NCBI GenBank assembly: GCA_963675425.1
Contig: OY776214.1
Coordinates: 3,782,001 to 3,846,000 of the forward strand
Reading direction: 5' to 3'
Source: Sporobacter sp963675425
GTDB lineage: Bacteria > Bacillota > Clostridia > Oscillospirales > Oscillospiraceae
DNA: 64,000 bases
Shown here piece after piece: positions 8,238-14,907 of the stretch. Below the pieces are notes generated by a model, which saw nothing but the letters and a program-made list of their open reading frames with translations, had not been told where the DNA came from and searched no databases. Position numbers and translations under genes: made by a program. Each line of letters starts with the position of its first letter. The stretch's first letter is position 1.

Positions 8238-9200
8238 CTATGTGATCAGCATATATTGTTTCTGAACACGAGATCTTATCTCCTGAATAAATGTTTCCGG
8301 CCCAAGTACTCTGACTGTTGGACCAAATGACAGCACCCGTATTACCAGCTCGGTTTCGTCCATTACGTTATAGCGGATGGTGCAGATGTATTTGTCGGTT
8401 GATTCGTTGTATTCGGTCCGTTTTTCAAAATGCGCAAATTGAACCATGGATCGCTCCAGCGCATTGCGCTCTTTTGAAATTTCCAGAATCACCTGTCTGA
8501 ATCGAGGTGTTGGATTGAAGTGATCCATTTCAGTTTCGGTGAGTATCTGCCGAGCAGGCTCTATTGATTTGATTCTGCCAAGATTCAACGTATAAAGCAC
8601 CTTTCGGTTACCGGTTTTCCGATAGCAATGGGCACGGAACTTGTCGTCCTTTTGAGAGAATTCCAGCTTCAAAGGCCAAAAAACGCCGTTTACCCGTCTG
8701 CCTTTTCCACCCTCATACTGAATACTTAATGCGCTTTTTCCCCTAATGGCGGCTAATATTGTTCTAAAGCGGTTTTGATAATCCGAATCCTCATAATCGT
8801 CGCTGTCCAGTGCCTCGTCGAACAGATAAAAATCTTTCTGACGGTATAGGGGATCAACGTTGGGTAAGGACTGTCGAAGCGCGTCCAGTTCCGTGCTGTC
8901 AAAGAACAGGCGAATACGTGGGTCGTTCAGGATGGCCAGCAGCCAAGACTTTTGTAAATCGGACAGCGGGTTTTCCGGAAGAGGTGCACATGCAGCTGTA
9001 TAGCCGCTTTCAGTCTTTCGAAGAAGGGGCCAGGTACCGCTTTGCAGTTTTGGCAGTATAGTGAAGATGCTCTCGGAGAAAGCATAATCCGAGAGTGCTT
9101 TTCGTATCTCTTCGCTGCTGAGCGGCTTTTCCTGCGCTTTACGTAGCACTGCCTCAACAGCGCGGTAATATGAGCTGTAAATCTCCGAAAAGAGTTCCAT
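8238..9200 (-). CDS. WYL-domain transcriptional regulator, second of a pair
   Basis: This 320-residue protein has a WYL-type core. The segment ALSIQYEGGKGRRVNGVFWPL near residues 155-175 and YTLNLGRIKSIEPARQIL match the ligand-binding WYL module. The C-terminal WCX-like part contains RYNVMDETELVIRVLSFGPT. The N-terminus is helical. Its ATG shares one base with the stop of the upstream WYL gene, so the two are translationally coupled. The pair diverges from rtcB, which suggests that they sense a nucleic-acid ligand and control the RNA-repair locus. That role is inferred. Confidence 0.8.
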   Translation of the reverse strand: MELFSEIYSSYYRAVEAVLRKAQEKPLSSEEIRKALSDYAFSESIFTILPKLQSGTWPLLRKTESGYTAACAPLPENPLSDLQKSWLLAILNDPRIRLFFDSTELDALRQSLPNVDPLYRQKDFYLFDEALDSDDYEDSDYQNRFRTILAAIRGKSALSIQYEGGKGRRVNGVFWPLKLEFSQKDDKFRAHCYRKTGNRKVLYTLNLGRIKSIEPARQILTETEMDHFNPTPRFRQVILEISKERNALERSMVQFAHFEKRTEYNESTDKYICTIRYNVMDETELVIRVLSFGPTVRVLGPETFIQEIRSRVQKQYMLIT

Positions 9201-10432
9201 CAGGCATCCCCCCCATATAGGGCAGCCATACGCTCCATATCGCAGTAGAAATAGTCCACAACTTTTTTACTGGAACCCTCCAGCGAGAGTATCCGCCCGG
9301 TAAAGCTTTTGACCCAAGCCATCATTTCGGTGATGTCGAATAGTGTAACGGTATATTGATAGGTGTTTTGCTCGATGCGCTGAATCTCGCCACCCCGACC
9401 TTCCCGCCGGAGGCGTTCAAGAACATACCGCTCCTTTTCTTCGTCAATGCACAGCTTCATGCTTAGCGTCTGCGGCCGCTGTGACATACCGAACGAAACG
9501 CCCCAGCAATAGGGCCTTAGTTTATCCAGCTTGTCAGACAGCTCGTCATAGTCCGGATATTCATCCAGGACATCCACTTTTTTAATGTAATCCAGCCGGT
9601 AGTTGTGGAATCGCCGGCTCTTTTCGGTATATATGCAGGCATACCGCCGTCCACTCTGAACACTGACAAATACCTGTACAGGCATGCCGGTCTGAATGTT
9701 TTCCTTAGAAAACCGGTTGCTCTGAGTGGTGATGACAACGCGGCGCTTATCATGCATGGCATGCAGCAATTCCATTAAAACGCCGTCCTCCAGTGTATGG
9801 ACGATGTAATGATGCTTGAAGCCAAAGGGTCCGTTCTCTCTCTCGTTTTCCTGATCAAGGACAGTGCTTCCTATGAAGCCCAACGGCGCTGCCTCCTGAA
9901 AAAAGCGGATGGCATCCAGCAGCTTTTCACGATCTACCGGCAACGAGAAGACAGTCACAGAAGATATCGCATAATAGTCAGTTTTCTTTTGGACGGTCTT
10001 GACAAGCAAACCTTCCCTGACATATTCGTTTGCCTTCAGGCGTACTGTTTGCGCTTCAAACACCATATCGGTTATGCTGCAAACCGCATCGGTTAGCTCC
10101 GAAATTGTTTTGTGTCCTTCTCTCAATGCAGAGAGAAGCGCAAAATGAAGGGTAATGTCATTATCAGTGAAGCTTTTTGCCTTCCATGCGTTGTACAGTG
10201 GGTTGCTTCCAATTCCGGCAGTGTCCAAGGAGATAAAAATTCGCTTACCTTTCTTATCACTCTCCCAACGAACGTAAGGAGATAGATAGCTTTCAATCCT
10301 GCGCTTTTCGTTATCGTACGTGCGTGAGCTTTTGACATTGAAATCGCTGCGTGACTTAAAGCCGTATATGTAGAAATCCCGCATGTAGTAACGTATTTTA
10401 TCGAAATTCTTAATCAGTTCTGTAAAGGCCAA
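9200..10432 (-). CDS. WYL-domain transcriptional regulator, first of a pair
   Basis: This 410-residue protein starts at TTG 10432, seven bases after GGGAG. The first 110 residues contain a winged helix-like DNA-binding region (FKSRSDFNVKSSRTYDNEKR). The WYL core follows near residue 225 (MHDKRRVVITTQSNRFSKEN) with VSVQSGRRYACIYTEKSRRF. A WCX C-terminus ends the protein. It overlaps the next WYL gene by one base. WYL regulators next to rtcB are, to my knowledge, a recurring arrangement in Firmicutes. Control of rtcB through the 109-base divergent region is inferred. Confidence 0.8.
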   Translation of the reverse strand: MAFTELIKNFDKIRYYMRDFYIYGFKSRSDFNVKSSRTYDNEKRRIESYLSPYVRWESDKKGKRIFISLDTAGIGSNPLYNAWKAKSFTDNDITLHFALLSALREGHKTISELTDAVCSITDMVFEAQTVRLKANEYVREGLLVKTVQKKTDYYAISSVTVFSLPVDREKLLDAIRFFQEAAPLGFIGSTVLDQENERENGPFGFKHHYIVHTLEDGVLMELLHAMHDKRRVVITTQSNRFSKENIQTGMPVQVFVSVQSGRRYACIYTEKSRRFHNYRLDYIKKVDVLDEYPDYDELSDKLDKLRPYCWGVSFGMSQRPQTLSMKLCIDEEKERYVLERLRREGRGGEIQRIEQNTYQYTVTLFDITEMMAWVKSFTGRILSLEGSSKKVVDYFYCDMERMAALYGGDA

Positions 10433-10490
10433 ATTATCACTCCCTTTTCAAATTTTATATGAAACGCACAGTCTTCGCAAACTTTTTTAG

Positions 10491-10519
10491 ATGATCTGGG
10501 TAATCTTCCCTGCTATGAT
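10491..10519 (+). promoter_or_regulatory. Candidate rtcB promoter with weak -35
   Basis: A TATGAT -10 box at 10514-10519 would start transcription around 10526, just before the AAGGAG at 10528. The matching -35 position (10491-10496, ATGATC) is poor. A weak -35 would suit activation by the divergent WYL proteins. No sigma-54 type GG-GC promoter is seen, unlike the RtcR-controlled rtc operons of Proteobacteria. Confidence 0.4.
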
Positions 10520-10541
10520 GGGTACATAAGGAGAGATTGCC

Positions 10542-11774
10542 ATGTATGTCATCAGCAATGAAAACACAAAATTCCCGATCAAAGTTTGGCTGCCACAGAA
10601 TGCCGCACCGGAGGAAAGCTGCGTCGAGCAGGCTTATCACTTATCAAATCTGCCGTTTTTACATAAATGGGTAGCGCTGATGCCCGATACGCACACCGGC
10701 ATGGGCATGCCGATCGGCGGCGTGATTGCTTCTGAAGAGGTTGTTATTCCGAACGCGGTCGGCACAGACATTGGATGCGGCATGGGCTTCGTCGGCACCA
10801 ACATCCGGGCAGCAGAAATCAGAAATATTGATACACCAAATGGATCGCTCATCCAAGGCATTGTCGGTGATATTTTAAGAAACATCCCGGTAGGATTCAA
10901 TCACCATAAACAGCCGCAAAACTCGGCCAGCCTTGACAAAGCAATGCAGATGCCGGAACGTTTTGAGGAAGACAAAGAGCTGCTTCCCGAGATTGAGGCT
11001 GGATATTATCAGGCCGGTACGCTGGGAGGCGGGAACCACTTCATTGAGCTTCAAGAGGATGAAGCCGGCTATGTTGGCATCATGCTGCATTCCGGCAGCC
11101 GTCACTTTGGCAGCAAAATATGCAGCTACTTTAACCGTAAAGCAAAAGAGCTTAATGAAAAATGGCACAGTACCGTTCCTGCCGAATACCGTCTGGCATT
11201 CCTGCCAATGGACACAAAGGAAGGCCGTCAGTATCTGAAGTGGATGAATCTGGCACTCGATTTCGCCTATGAAAACCGTGCTCGAATGTTGTCGGATGTC
11301 AAGGTGATATTTGAGAAATGGATCGGCAAATACACCGATCTGTCTGTCCAATACAGCGATGAAATTAACTGCCACCACAATTATGCGGCAATGGAGCATC
11401 ATTTCGGGAAAAACGTTCTGGTGCATCGCAAGGGCGCAACCAGGGCACGCGAGGGTGAAATTATCTTGATTCCCGGGGCAATGGGCTCCTACAGCTATGT
11501 GGTGCGGGGCAAGGGCAACCCGGAGAGCTTCTGTTCCTCCTCTCATGGTGCGGGGCGTCGCTACTCACGCAAAGGCGCGATGCAGGCTTTTTCCTGTGAA
11601 GAGGTCATGTCCGACCTAAGTCTACAGGGCGTGGTACTTGGCAAGCACCATAAAAAGGACGTCGCCGAGGAGAGCCGTTTTGCCTACAAGGACATCGATG
11701 AGGTCATGGCAAATCAGTCCGATCTGGTCGAACCCGTCAAGCGCTTAAAGACAATTGGCGTAGTGAAGGGCTGA
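10542..11774 (+). CDS. rtcB: RNA-splicing ligase RtcB
   Basis: RtcB joins RNA 2',3'-cyclic phosphate or 3'-phosphate ends to 5'-OH ends with GTP and Mn2+, healing tRNAs cut in the anticodon loop. The 410-residue length is right for the shorter bacterial branch. Motifs in order: PDTHTGMGMPIGG, GTDIGCGMGF (metal cysteine), GGGNHFIE, LHSGSRHFGSK, CHHNYA, KGATRAREGE, and SSSHGAGRRYSR with the guanylylated histidine. The ATG follows AAGGAGAG. It diverges from two WYL regulators and is followed by a tRNA-like RNA and a slipin gene, forming an RNA-repair island. No archease (RtcB cofactor) or RtcA is present. Confidence 0.95.
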   Translation: MYVISNENTKFPIKVWLPQNAAPEESCVEQAYHLSNLPFLHKWVALMPDTHTGMGMPIGGVIASEEVVIPNAVGTDIGCGMGFVGTNIRAAEIRNIDTPNGSLIQGIVGDILRNIPVGFNHHKQPQNSASLDKAMQMPERFEEDKELLPEIEAGYYQAGTLGGGNHFIELQEDEAGYVGIMLHSGSRHFGSKICSYFNRKAKELNEKWHSTVPAEYRLAFLPMDTKEGRQYLKWMNLALDFAYENRARMLSDVKVIFEKWIGKYTDLSVQYSDEINCHHNYAAMEHHFGKNVLVHRKGATRAREGEIILIPGAMGSYSYVVRGKGNPESFCSSSHGAGRRYSRKGAMQAFSCEEVMSDLSLQGVVLGKHHKKDVAEESRFAYKDIDEVMANQSDLVEPVKRLKTIGVVKG

Positions 11775-11780
11775 TGTCGA

Positions 11781-11786
11781 TATAAT
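11781..11786 (+). promoter_or_regulatory. Possible -10 box for the tRNA-like RNA
   Basis: A perfect TATAAT lies seven bases after the rtcB stop. The nearest -35-like sequence, TTGGCG at 11755-11760, is 20 bases away, which is too far for a strong promoter. The RNA may be transcribed from here, read through from rtcB, or both. Confidence 0.3.
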
Positions 11787-11909
11787 GGCGAAAGCCTTTA
11801 TATACAAGGCCTCTTATTCCCATGCGGCGGTATCTATATACCGCGCGGTGCCGTGAGCATTGCTCTCCGGTATGCCGGAGTACGGGGCGAAAAGCAGGTG
11901 TATTCCTGC

Positions 11910-11987
11910 CCACAAGAACTGATCGGGCGGAGGTTCGAGTCCTTCTCTCCTCCGGGAGATAGCTCAGAGGCAGAGCAATCAGTGTGG
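11910..11987 (+). ncRNA. Circularly permuted tRNA-like module with sealed acceptor end
   Basis: In order: CCACA (11910-11914); AGAA; CTGAT (11919-11923, anticodon stem 3'); CGGGC (5-nt variable loop); GGAGG-TTCGAGT-CCTTC (11929-11945, T arm); TCTCC (11946-11950, acceptor 3'); TCCG tetraloop; GGAGA (11955-11959, acceptor 5'); U8-A9 (11960-11961); GCTC-AGAGGCA-GAGC (11962-11976, D arm); A26; ATCAG (11978-11982, anticodon stem 5'); TGTGG (11983-11987). ATCAG pairs fully with CTGAT and TGTGG with CCACA. A14, G18-G19, A21, T54-T55-C56 and A58 are all canonical. The C(UCCG)G cap is a UNCG-type stable loop, so it cannot be aminoacylated as transcribed. Confidence 0.8.
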
Positions 11988-12030
11988 ATTTTGGTAAGGG
12001 AGCAATCCCGGGGTTCGAATCCCCTCCACA
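11983..12030 (+). ncRNA. T-arm minihelix with alternative pairing to the permuted module
   Basis: TGTGGA (11983-11988) can pair with TCCACA (12025-12030), stacking directly on a second T arm GGGG-TTCGAAT-CCCC (12010-12024). Together these form an acceptor/T minihelix with a one-hairpin insertion (GGGA-GCAA-TCCC). The same TGTGG is used by the helix that closes the permuted tRNA, so the two folds exclude each other. Confidence 0.5.
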
Positions 12031-12048
12031 GACCTGTCAAGTCTGACA

Positions 12049-12297
12049 AAGCAGCGATAACCTGGAATGCCCGGCGGCGGTTCACAAGCAAGACCACAGC
12101 ATACTGCCCGCAAGCATGAAACATCCGTGATTCCGGAGGATCCCGTTTTGACACCGGTCGCCCATCCGTATTATGCCAGGCCCTATCAGCCCGGTTTGGA
12201 TACGGCCCGGCGGACAAGGAAGACAAAGCTCAATCCGGGTACGGATGGGACGTGTGGGTATTCCAGGGGAAATCGCAAATCAAAAGGAGTGAATGAC
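12049..12297 (+). other. Non-coding leader upstream of the slipin gene
   Basis: No gene is supported here. A perfect 10-bp long-range pairing joins CCCATCCGTA (12161-12170) and TACGGATGGG (12240-12249), with further GC-rich pairing inside (CCCGG/CCGGG). The frame is open upstream of the slipin start, but the protein family begins at 12298, behind AAAAGGAGT. This is probably a structured 5' leader or the 3' part of the upstream RNA. Confidence 0.45.
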
Positions 12298-13404
12298 ATG
12301 AAATTGATTATCAAAGACAATGAGAGGGCCTTTCTTTATAAGAACGGCGTTTTTTCCGGGATGCTGATGCCCGGCAAGCAGACTGTCTGGTCCCTGTTTG
12401 GACAGACGGCCATCAAAATCACTGCCAGGGGCAAATTGGACTTTCCGGGTATGAACCTGCCCGTTCTGCGCAGAAATGCCTCCGTTGAAAAAGAACTTGC
12501 ATTTGTCGAGGTACCCGACGACAGGCTTGCCGTGCGTTTTGTGGACGGCCGCATTGCGGAAGTCCTTAAGCCCGGTATATATGCATTCTGGGACGTTTTT
12601 GAGAAAAACACTTTTGAAATCATTGACATTACCGACCCTGAGAGCGCTGGTAAGCTGCCTGTTCGGTATATGGCATATATGCCCTCAAATTCTTACTTGA
12701 GGGTGGATGTTGCCGACGGCGAAATTGGGCTGCTGTATTATAACGGAGTCTTTCAGCGGACACTGTCTGCCGGGCAATATTTTTACTGGAATTATAACAC
12801 AAAAGTGACAGCACAGACAGTGGATACCCGCGTTCAGCAGTTGGATGTTTCTGGGCAGGAAATCCTGACGGCGGACAAAGTAAGCCTGCGGATCAACTTT
12901 ATGTGTTCCTTTCAGGTAATCGACCCTGTGAACATTGTCGGCAAGATGAAGGACTACAAGACGCAAATCTATGTACTGACCCAGCTTGTGCTGCGCGAGT
13001 TCACCGGCAAGTATCGTTTTGACGATCTGCTTCGTCAAAAGGACAGTATCGGCGGCTTCGTGCTGGAAAAGCTGCGCGAAAGAGAAAAGGAGTTTTACGT
13101 GACCTTCTCCGACGCGGGTGTAAAGGACATCATCCTGCCCGGCGAGATCCGCGATATCATGAATACGGTGCTGGTGGCGGAAAAATCCGCTCAGGCCAGC
13201 GTGATCACCCGCCGTGAAGAGACTGCCGCAACCAAAAGCCTGCTTGACACAGCGAAGCTCATGGACGAAAACACCACTCTGTTCAAGCTCAAGGAGCTTG
13301 AATATCTGGAGCGCATCTGTGACAAAGTGGGTAACATTTCCGTAGGCAGTGGAGATGGTATTCTGAACAGTCTTCGGGAGTTAGTGTCAGGAAAAGCAAC
13401 GTAA
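12298..13404 (+). CDS. Slipin-family SPFH (band 7) protein
   Basis: This 368-residue stomatin/slipin-type protein has two beta-rich repeats at the N-terminus (ERAFLYKNGVFSGMLMPGKQ; then EIGLLYYNGVFQRTLSAGQY). These are followed by the SPFH core (VDTRVQQLDVSGQEILTADK; VSLRINFMCSFQV) and a helical segment typical of band 7 proteins (ILPGEIRDIMNTVLVAEKSA, QASVITRREET). There is no strong transmembrane helix, so membrane contact would be peripheral or via assembly. SPFH proteins next to rtcB have been noted in surveys of RNA-repair operons, as I recall. The start is fixed by AAAAGGAGT at 12282-12290. It may anchor the repair RNP to the membrane, which is inference. Confidence 0.85.
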   Translation: MKLIIKDNERAFLYKNGVFSGMLMPGKQTVWSLFGQTAIKITARGKLDFPGMNLPVLRRNASVEKELAFVEVPDDRLAVRFVDGRIAEVLKPGIYAFWDVFEKNTFEIIDITDPESAGKLPVRYMAYMPSNSYLRVDVADGEIGLLYYNGVFQRTLSAGQYFYWNYNTKVTAQTVDTRVQQLDVSGQEILTADKVSLRINFMCSFQVIDPVNIVGKMKDYKTQIYVLTQLVLREFTGKYRFDDLLRQKDSIGGFVLEKLREREKEFYVTFSDAGVKDIILPGEIRDIMNTVLVAEKSAQASVITRREETAATKSLLDTAKLMDENTTLFKLKELEYLERICDKVGNISVGSGDGILNSLRELVSGKAT

Positions 13405-13437
13405 AATAAATATACATAATAATCCCTGTATTTCAAA

Positions 13438-13492
13438 TGACAGAATTAAGCGTCAAAAGAGATGTCGTCTCTTTTGACGCTTAATTCTGTCA
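13438..13492. repeat. Perfect 25-bp inverted repeat (possible terminator)
   Basis: Arms at 13438-13462 and 13468-13492 are exact complements with a five-base loop (TGTCG). It lies 34 bases after the slipin stop, so it could terminate that transcript, but it has no T tract. Its length and perfection are unusual for a simple terminator. Confidence 0.6.
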
Positions 13493-13786
13493 TGATAGAT
13501 ACACGTTTAAGACATGAGGCGTGCCCAAGTGGCACAAACCTGAAATGTGGGTACACGACAAGGCAAAGGAACTCTTACGTATGAAGACCATTAGGAATTA
13601 TTGATATCTTTTCGAGTCTTCGATCAATCCGCAATAAGTGAACTTTAGGAGCAAAGAAAAATATGAAACAATTATCGGCGCCGTTTACGGATGGGATTTT
13701 CCCAAACAAAAGCAGCGTGTAAATATGGAACGATAAAAATGAATAACCGTTGACGGGCAATATTGTATCAACCGTTTTAAATCGAA
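13493..13786. other. Intergenic debris with a short gene-like fragment
   Basis: At 13519-13602 one plus frame reads GVPKWHKPEMWVHDKAKELL then a short basic tail and a stop, without a start codon or ribosome site. It looks like the 3' end of a lost gene that I cannot name. The rest holds nothing I can identify. Confidence 0.3.
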
Positions 13787-13812
13787 GAGGCAGTTCACGA
13801 ATGAACTGCCTC
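13787..13812 (-). terminator. Terminator hairpin after MerR-family gene
   Basis: The 11-base arms GAGGCAGTTCA / TGAACTGCCTC are joined by a CGAA loop. Read on the minus strand it follows the stop of the 13827-14624 gene by 14 bases and is followed by TTCGATTTAAAA. Confidence 0.6.
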
Positions 13813-13826
13813 TTCCGCAATGATGA

Positions 13827-14624
13827 TTACTTTTTTATTGGGAAATAGATTTCAGTCACATACTCGCTCGGCTGGATGTGATCCTCTACACCTTTGATAT
13901 ACAGCTCAATGGGAGGCCCGGATATGGTGTAGCCCTCCCTCTCGATCCACTCCGCCAGCGCCGTGTAGCACGGGGTAAAATCGTCGTAGGGACCGATGTG
14001 GGTGGCAAAGCTGCAAAGCCCCGGATCAAGCCTGCGGATATTTTCACCGCTCTTCTCCTGTACAACTACGCCGACTTCGATATCCGTGCATTCATGGTTG
14101 AATTCCTCGTCGTGGTAAACGGACAGGCATGGCCCCGCCGGTCTCAGGCGGCTTTTCCCTAATCCGGCAAACAGCCTGCCGAATGCTTCTTCAAAATCTT
14201 TCAAACTCATTTTTTGCCGCACCGAGTAGATACTTTTAGGTTCAAACTCTACCGTTTTTATTAAATAATTCGATTGCATGATGTTCTCACACCTTTCAAT
14301 TTTTTCAATGTCCCGCTCCATCTGAAGCAGGGTGCGCTGCTGATCGGAAATCTGCGACGACAGCTCAGCTTTTTTTGACTGAATCAGCGCGGACAGGTAC
14401 CCGTTGTCCTGTTTAGCCAGAACTGCGGCGATTTCGGGCAGCGAAAACTGATACTGCTTGAGGCGGGAAATCAGCAGCATGTCGTGAAGCTGGGAAACCT
14501 CGTAATACCGGTAACCGGACTCGGGGCTGACATATCCCGGCTTTAAAAGCCCGATCTGATCGTAATAACGCAGCGTCTTTGCCGACACTCTGCTAATTTT
14601 AGAGAATTCTCCGATTGTTAGCAT
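13827..14624 (-). CDS. MerR-family regulator with GyrI-like effector domain
   Basis: This 265-residue protein has an N-terminal MerR winged helix (MLTIGEFSKISRVSAKTLRY; YDQIGLLKPGYVSPESGYRY), a coiled-coil linker near residues 75-115, and a C-terminal GyrI/AraC-E-bind domain (residues 125-265, ending TEIYFPIKK) that typically binds drug-like ligands, as in BmrR/BltR. The start at 14624 follows GGAG at six bases. A MerR-type promoter with a 19-base spacer lies about 205 bases upstream, suggesting autoregulation. No transporter target is adjacent. Confidence 0.85.
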   Translation of the reverse strand: MLTIGEFSKISRVSAKTLRYYDQIGLLKPGYVSPESGYRYYEVSQLHDMLLISRLKQYQFSLPEIAAVLAKQDNGYLSALIQSKKAELSSQISDQQRTLLQMERDIEKIERCENIMQSNYLIKTVEFEPKSIYSVRQKMSLKDFEEAFGRLFAGLGKSRLRPAGPCLSVYHDEEFNHECTDIEVGVVVQEKSGENIRRLDPGLCSFATHIGPYDDFTPCYTALAEWIEREGYTISGPPIELYIKGVEDHIQPSEYVTEIYFPIKK

Positions 14625-14828
14625 AAAAAGCTCCATTCCGCCGCTTTGTGTCGGCAAAATGTTATTGTGCGGCTCTTATCACGCAAAGCTAGGAATGACA
14701 AGAGCTTTTTTGTTATCCCTCGCCGGTTGCGGCGTAAGCGGCGAGGCGCTGGGAACATCCGCGAAGCGCATTCAGAGAATTTCTCTGAATGTCACCGCCC
14801 AATTGGTCTAAGAACATGTTCTGATATG

Positions 14829-14859
14829 AGTATAAGCGTTCCAGTAAGGGCAGAGTCAA
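14829..14859 (-). promoter_or_regulatory. MerR-type promoter with 19-base spacer
   Basis: On the minus strand, TTGACT (14859-14854) and TATACT (14834-14829) are separated by 19 bases. The over-long spacer is the hallmark of promoters that MerR-family activators remodel. The spacer contains a CCTTACTGGAA-like dyad. It points toward the MerR-family gene. Confidence 0.6.
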
Positions 14860-14907
14860 GTGCTTTTTTTATATTTATTTTCAACTCATTTACAAGGAGG
14901 GATAGCC

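Larger units (their letters stand above)
11827..12048 (+). ncRNA. Structured RNA between rtcB and slipin gene
   Basis: This stretch has no plausible gene but dense secondary structure. The 5' hairpins are GCGGTAT/ATACCGC at 11827-11844, CTCCGG/CCGGAG at 11865-11880 and GCAGG/CCTGC at 11894-11909. Next comes a full permuted tRNA cloverleaf (11910-11987). After it lie GGGA-GCAA-TCCC at 11998-12009, a second T-arm at 12010-12024 and TGTCA/TGACA at 12035-12048. A further 9-bp pairing between 11859-11867 and 11998-12006 could enclose the whole tRNA module. By position and shape it resembles the tRNA-like Y RNAs (YrlA) of rtc operons. Exact ends are unknown. Confidence 0.7.

Noticed and set aside
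11953..12030. An ordinary tRNA using the D arm at 11962-11976 and the T arm at 12010-12024
   Set aside because: Neither acceptor strands nor anticodon strands pair in normal order, while the permuted pairing with the upstream T arm is complete.
11834..12226. Minus-strand 130-residue open frame between rtcB and the slipin gene
   Set aside because: It is the complement of the tRNA-like RNA. The WRGFEPRD-type text is what T-loop DNA gives when translated in reverse, and there is no ribosome site.
12067..12297. N-terminal extension of the slipin gene
   Set aside because: The extension has no family similarity, is GC-rich structured RNA, and AAAAGGAGT fixes the start at 12298.
13662..13722. Tiny plus-strand frame after AGGAG (MKQLSAPFTDGIF)
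   Set aside because: Only about 19 codons with no conservation visible; not enough evidence for a gene.
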